64,000 bases of DNA from Vitis vinifera (lineage: Eukaryota > Streptophyta > Magnoliopsida > Vitales > Vitaceae), in contig NC_081812.1 of assembly GCF_030704535.1 (NCBI RefSeq), positions 21,737,501 through 21,801,500 of the forward strand, read 5' to 3'. The position numbers and the translations under genes are program-made. Below are positions 62,636 to 64,000 of this stretch, piece after piece; the stretch's first letter is position 1, and every line of letters begins with the position of its first letter. Under the pieces are notes generated by a model that saw nothing but the letters and a program-made list of their open reading frames with translations, did not search any database and was not told where the DNA came from.

Positions 62636-64000
62636 GGTGGAAAATTAACAAAGAGAACGTTAAAAAAAATAAAAAATAGAGGGACAAGAAAAAAGGCCTA
62701 AATAAAATTCACAGACGGGTTAATATTTATATGTTGTTTATAAGGCCCAAAATTAGTTTTTCTTTAAGTTTACGTTTGGTTTCCGGAAAATACTAAGAAA
62801 AGAAAAAAAATGTAAAGAAAAATAATTTTTTTATGGTTGTCCTATGAAAAATATCAAATAAAATAAAATATAATTAAAACTAATTAAAAACTTATGTATT
62901 TTTAAATTATTTATGAGTTAAAATAAATAAAATGAGTTTGAAGTAATAAAAAAAATAATTTATCAACTTTTAATCCATTTTTTTTATTTTCCTTCACTTT
63001 TTCTTTCATTCTATTTTTCCTTTATATTTTCTTTCCTTTACATTTTCCTTCAAAAATTTTGGAACCAACTAACTGATTTTTACAATTTTACCTCTAATAC
63101 ACGCCCCAAACTTGGGGTGGTGGCCGACTGGCCGTAAGTCCTCAGGGGAAGGTGACGCTCACGTTTCTTTTCTTTTTCTTTTCCTTTTTCTTTTTTTGTC
63201 TTTTCCTTTCCTTCCAACGGCGAAAACATTATCCGTTATGGACCGTTGGATCAAATATGAAAGAATAGATGATGCCACCTGGAAAGTATAAAGGAAAGCA
63301 AAATCTAACAATGAAACATTGACTGCTCAGAGAAATTAAGGTCATAAAAAAAAAAATTATTGATTTAATAATTTAATTTAATTTACTAAATAAATTAAAT
63401 ATATGTGATAAAATAATTTAATGATATAAATTAAAATAAAAAATAAATTTAAATAATAAATAAAAGTAATTAACTTATTCTTAAAATTATATTTTTATTT
63501 TACATTTTTACTCTCAATTATCCTAATTATTTTCAAGATCTCTTTTGTCTTTACTCAATCTCATTTATCCTAATTATAATTTATAATGATAAATATATCA
63601 ATTTGATAATTTAAAATAAATTTTAAGTTAATTCTATCAAACAATCTTAATACTTATAAATAAATTTAAGTATAATTTAATTTAAATTATTAAGTAATAA
63701 GTATTAATTTTAATCAAATACCCCTAAATCTTACACTAATTAAAGGAAAGAAAATAAAAAAATATCTCTAAGTTTAGATTTATTTTCTATTTTTTTATTA
63801 GAAACTTCCATATAAAACCAAATATATTGTATAAAAAGTAAAGATTTATTTTATATCTTTAAAAATTATTTTAGAAATTCTAAAATTTGAGGTAAGAATT
63901 TTTTTTAATATCTCAAATTTTTAAATAGTTTTTAAAATTAATATTTTGTTTTCAACGTAAACATTTAAGAGTTCTTGTATATTATATAAAAATAATTTTT
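62612..64000. repeat. Duplicated dirigent promoter region, copy 2 (orphan)
   Basis: Matches 48770-49870 with scattered substitutions and runs off the window end, so the duplication continues. Interrupted by the MITE at 62768-63069. Confidence 0.9.
62768..63069. mobile_element. MITE, PIF/Harbinger-like, with precise TAA target duplication
   Basis: 302 bp, starts GTTTACGTTTGGTTTCC and ends GGAACCAAC, flanked by TAA at 62765-62767 and 63070-63072. The paralogous region at 48936-48938 has a single TGA and no insert. This defines both ends of the family. Confidence 0.85.

Noticed and set aside
1..64000. CRISPR arrays, operons or phage-like modules
   Set aside because: No regularly spaced repeats or prokaryotic gene clusters; the sequence is plant nuclear DNA.

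Overview
This window is a piece of a eudicot nuclear chromosome. It is very AT-rich, has short exons with canonical GT-AG introns, and carries many microsatellites, MITEs and LTR elements. The gene content (a TPS-b terpene synthase at the edge of a duplicated block, a tandem dirigent-protein cluster) and the repeat style resemble grapevine (Vitis). That species call is inference and was not searched.

Layout. 1-2572 (minus): terpene synthase gene, seven exons visible, cut by the window edge in exon 7. 2671-3843: its promoter region, duplicated at 13081-14214 with no gene attached. 4051-11449: a 7.4-kb Ty3/gypsy element of the Tat type (two RNase H domains) with both LTRs and a CCCAC target duplication; its coding regions carry many stops. 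14215-29000: gene-poor AT-rich DNA with MITEs and microsatellites. 29368-30084 (plus): intronless C2H2 zinc-finger repressor with a C-terminal EAR motif. 36842-41438 (minus): a six-exon gene for a conserved plant protein of unknown function, 158 residues; its last intron holds a LINE fragment that is itself split by a 635-bp hAT element. 42822-44860 (plus): ribosomal protein L21 (eL21), two exons, with a 445-bp tandem duplication in the intron. 46599-59551 (minus): dirigent cluster with three intact genes and one pseudogene broken by two large solo-LTR-like insertions. 60955-64000: decayed dirigent remnants and a second copy of the promoter region of the middle dirigent gene.

Functions. The terpene synthase would make a monoterpene in plastids. 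The dirigent proteins would act in the apoplast on phenoxy-radical coupling (lignans or related products). The zinc-finger protein is a likely transcriptional repressor of the trichome/GIS-ZFP8 type. L21 is a ribosome component. The window shows no pathway joining these genes. The strongest common theme is tandem gene-family duplication followed by decay and transposon invasion.

No RNA gene, CRISPR array or clearly new system was seen. The most informative structures are nested or empty-site transposon junctions that can be read to the base.
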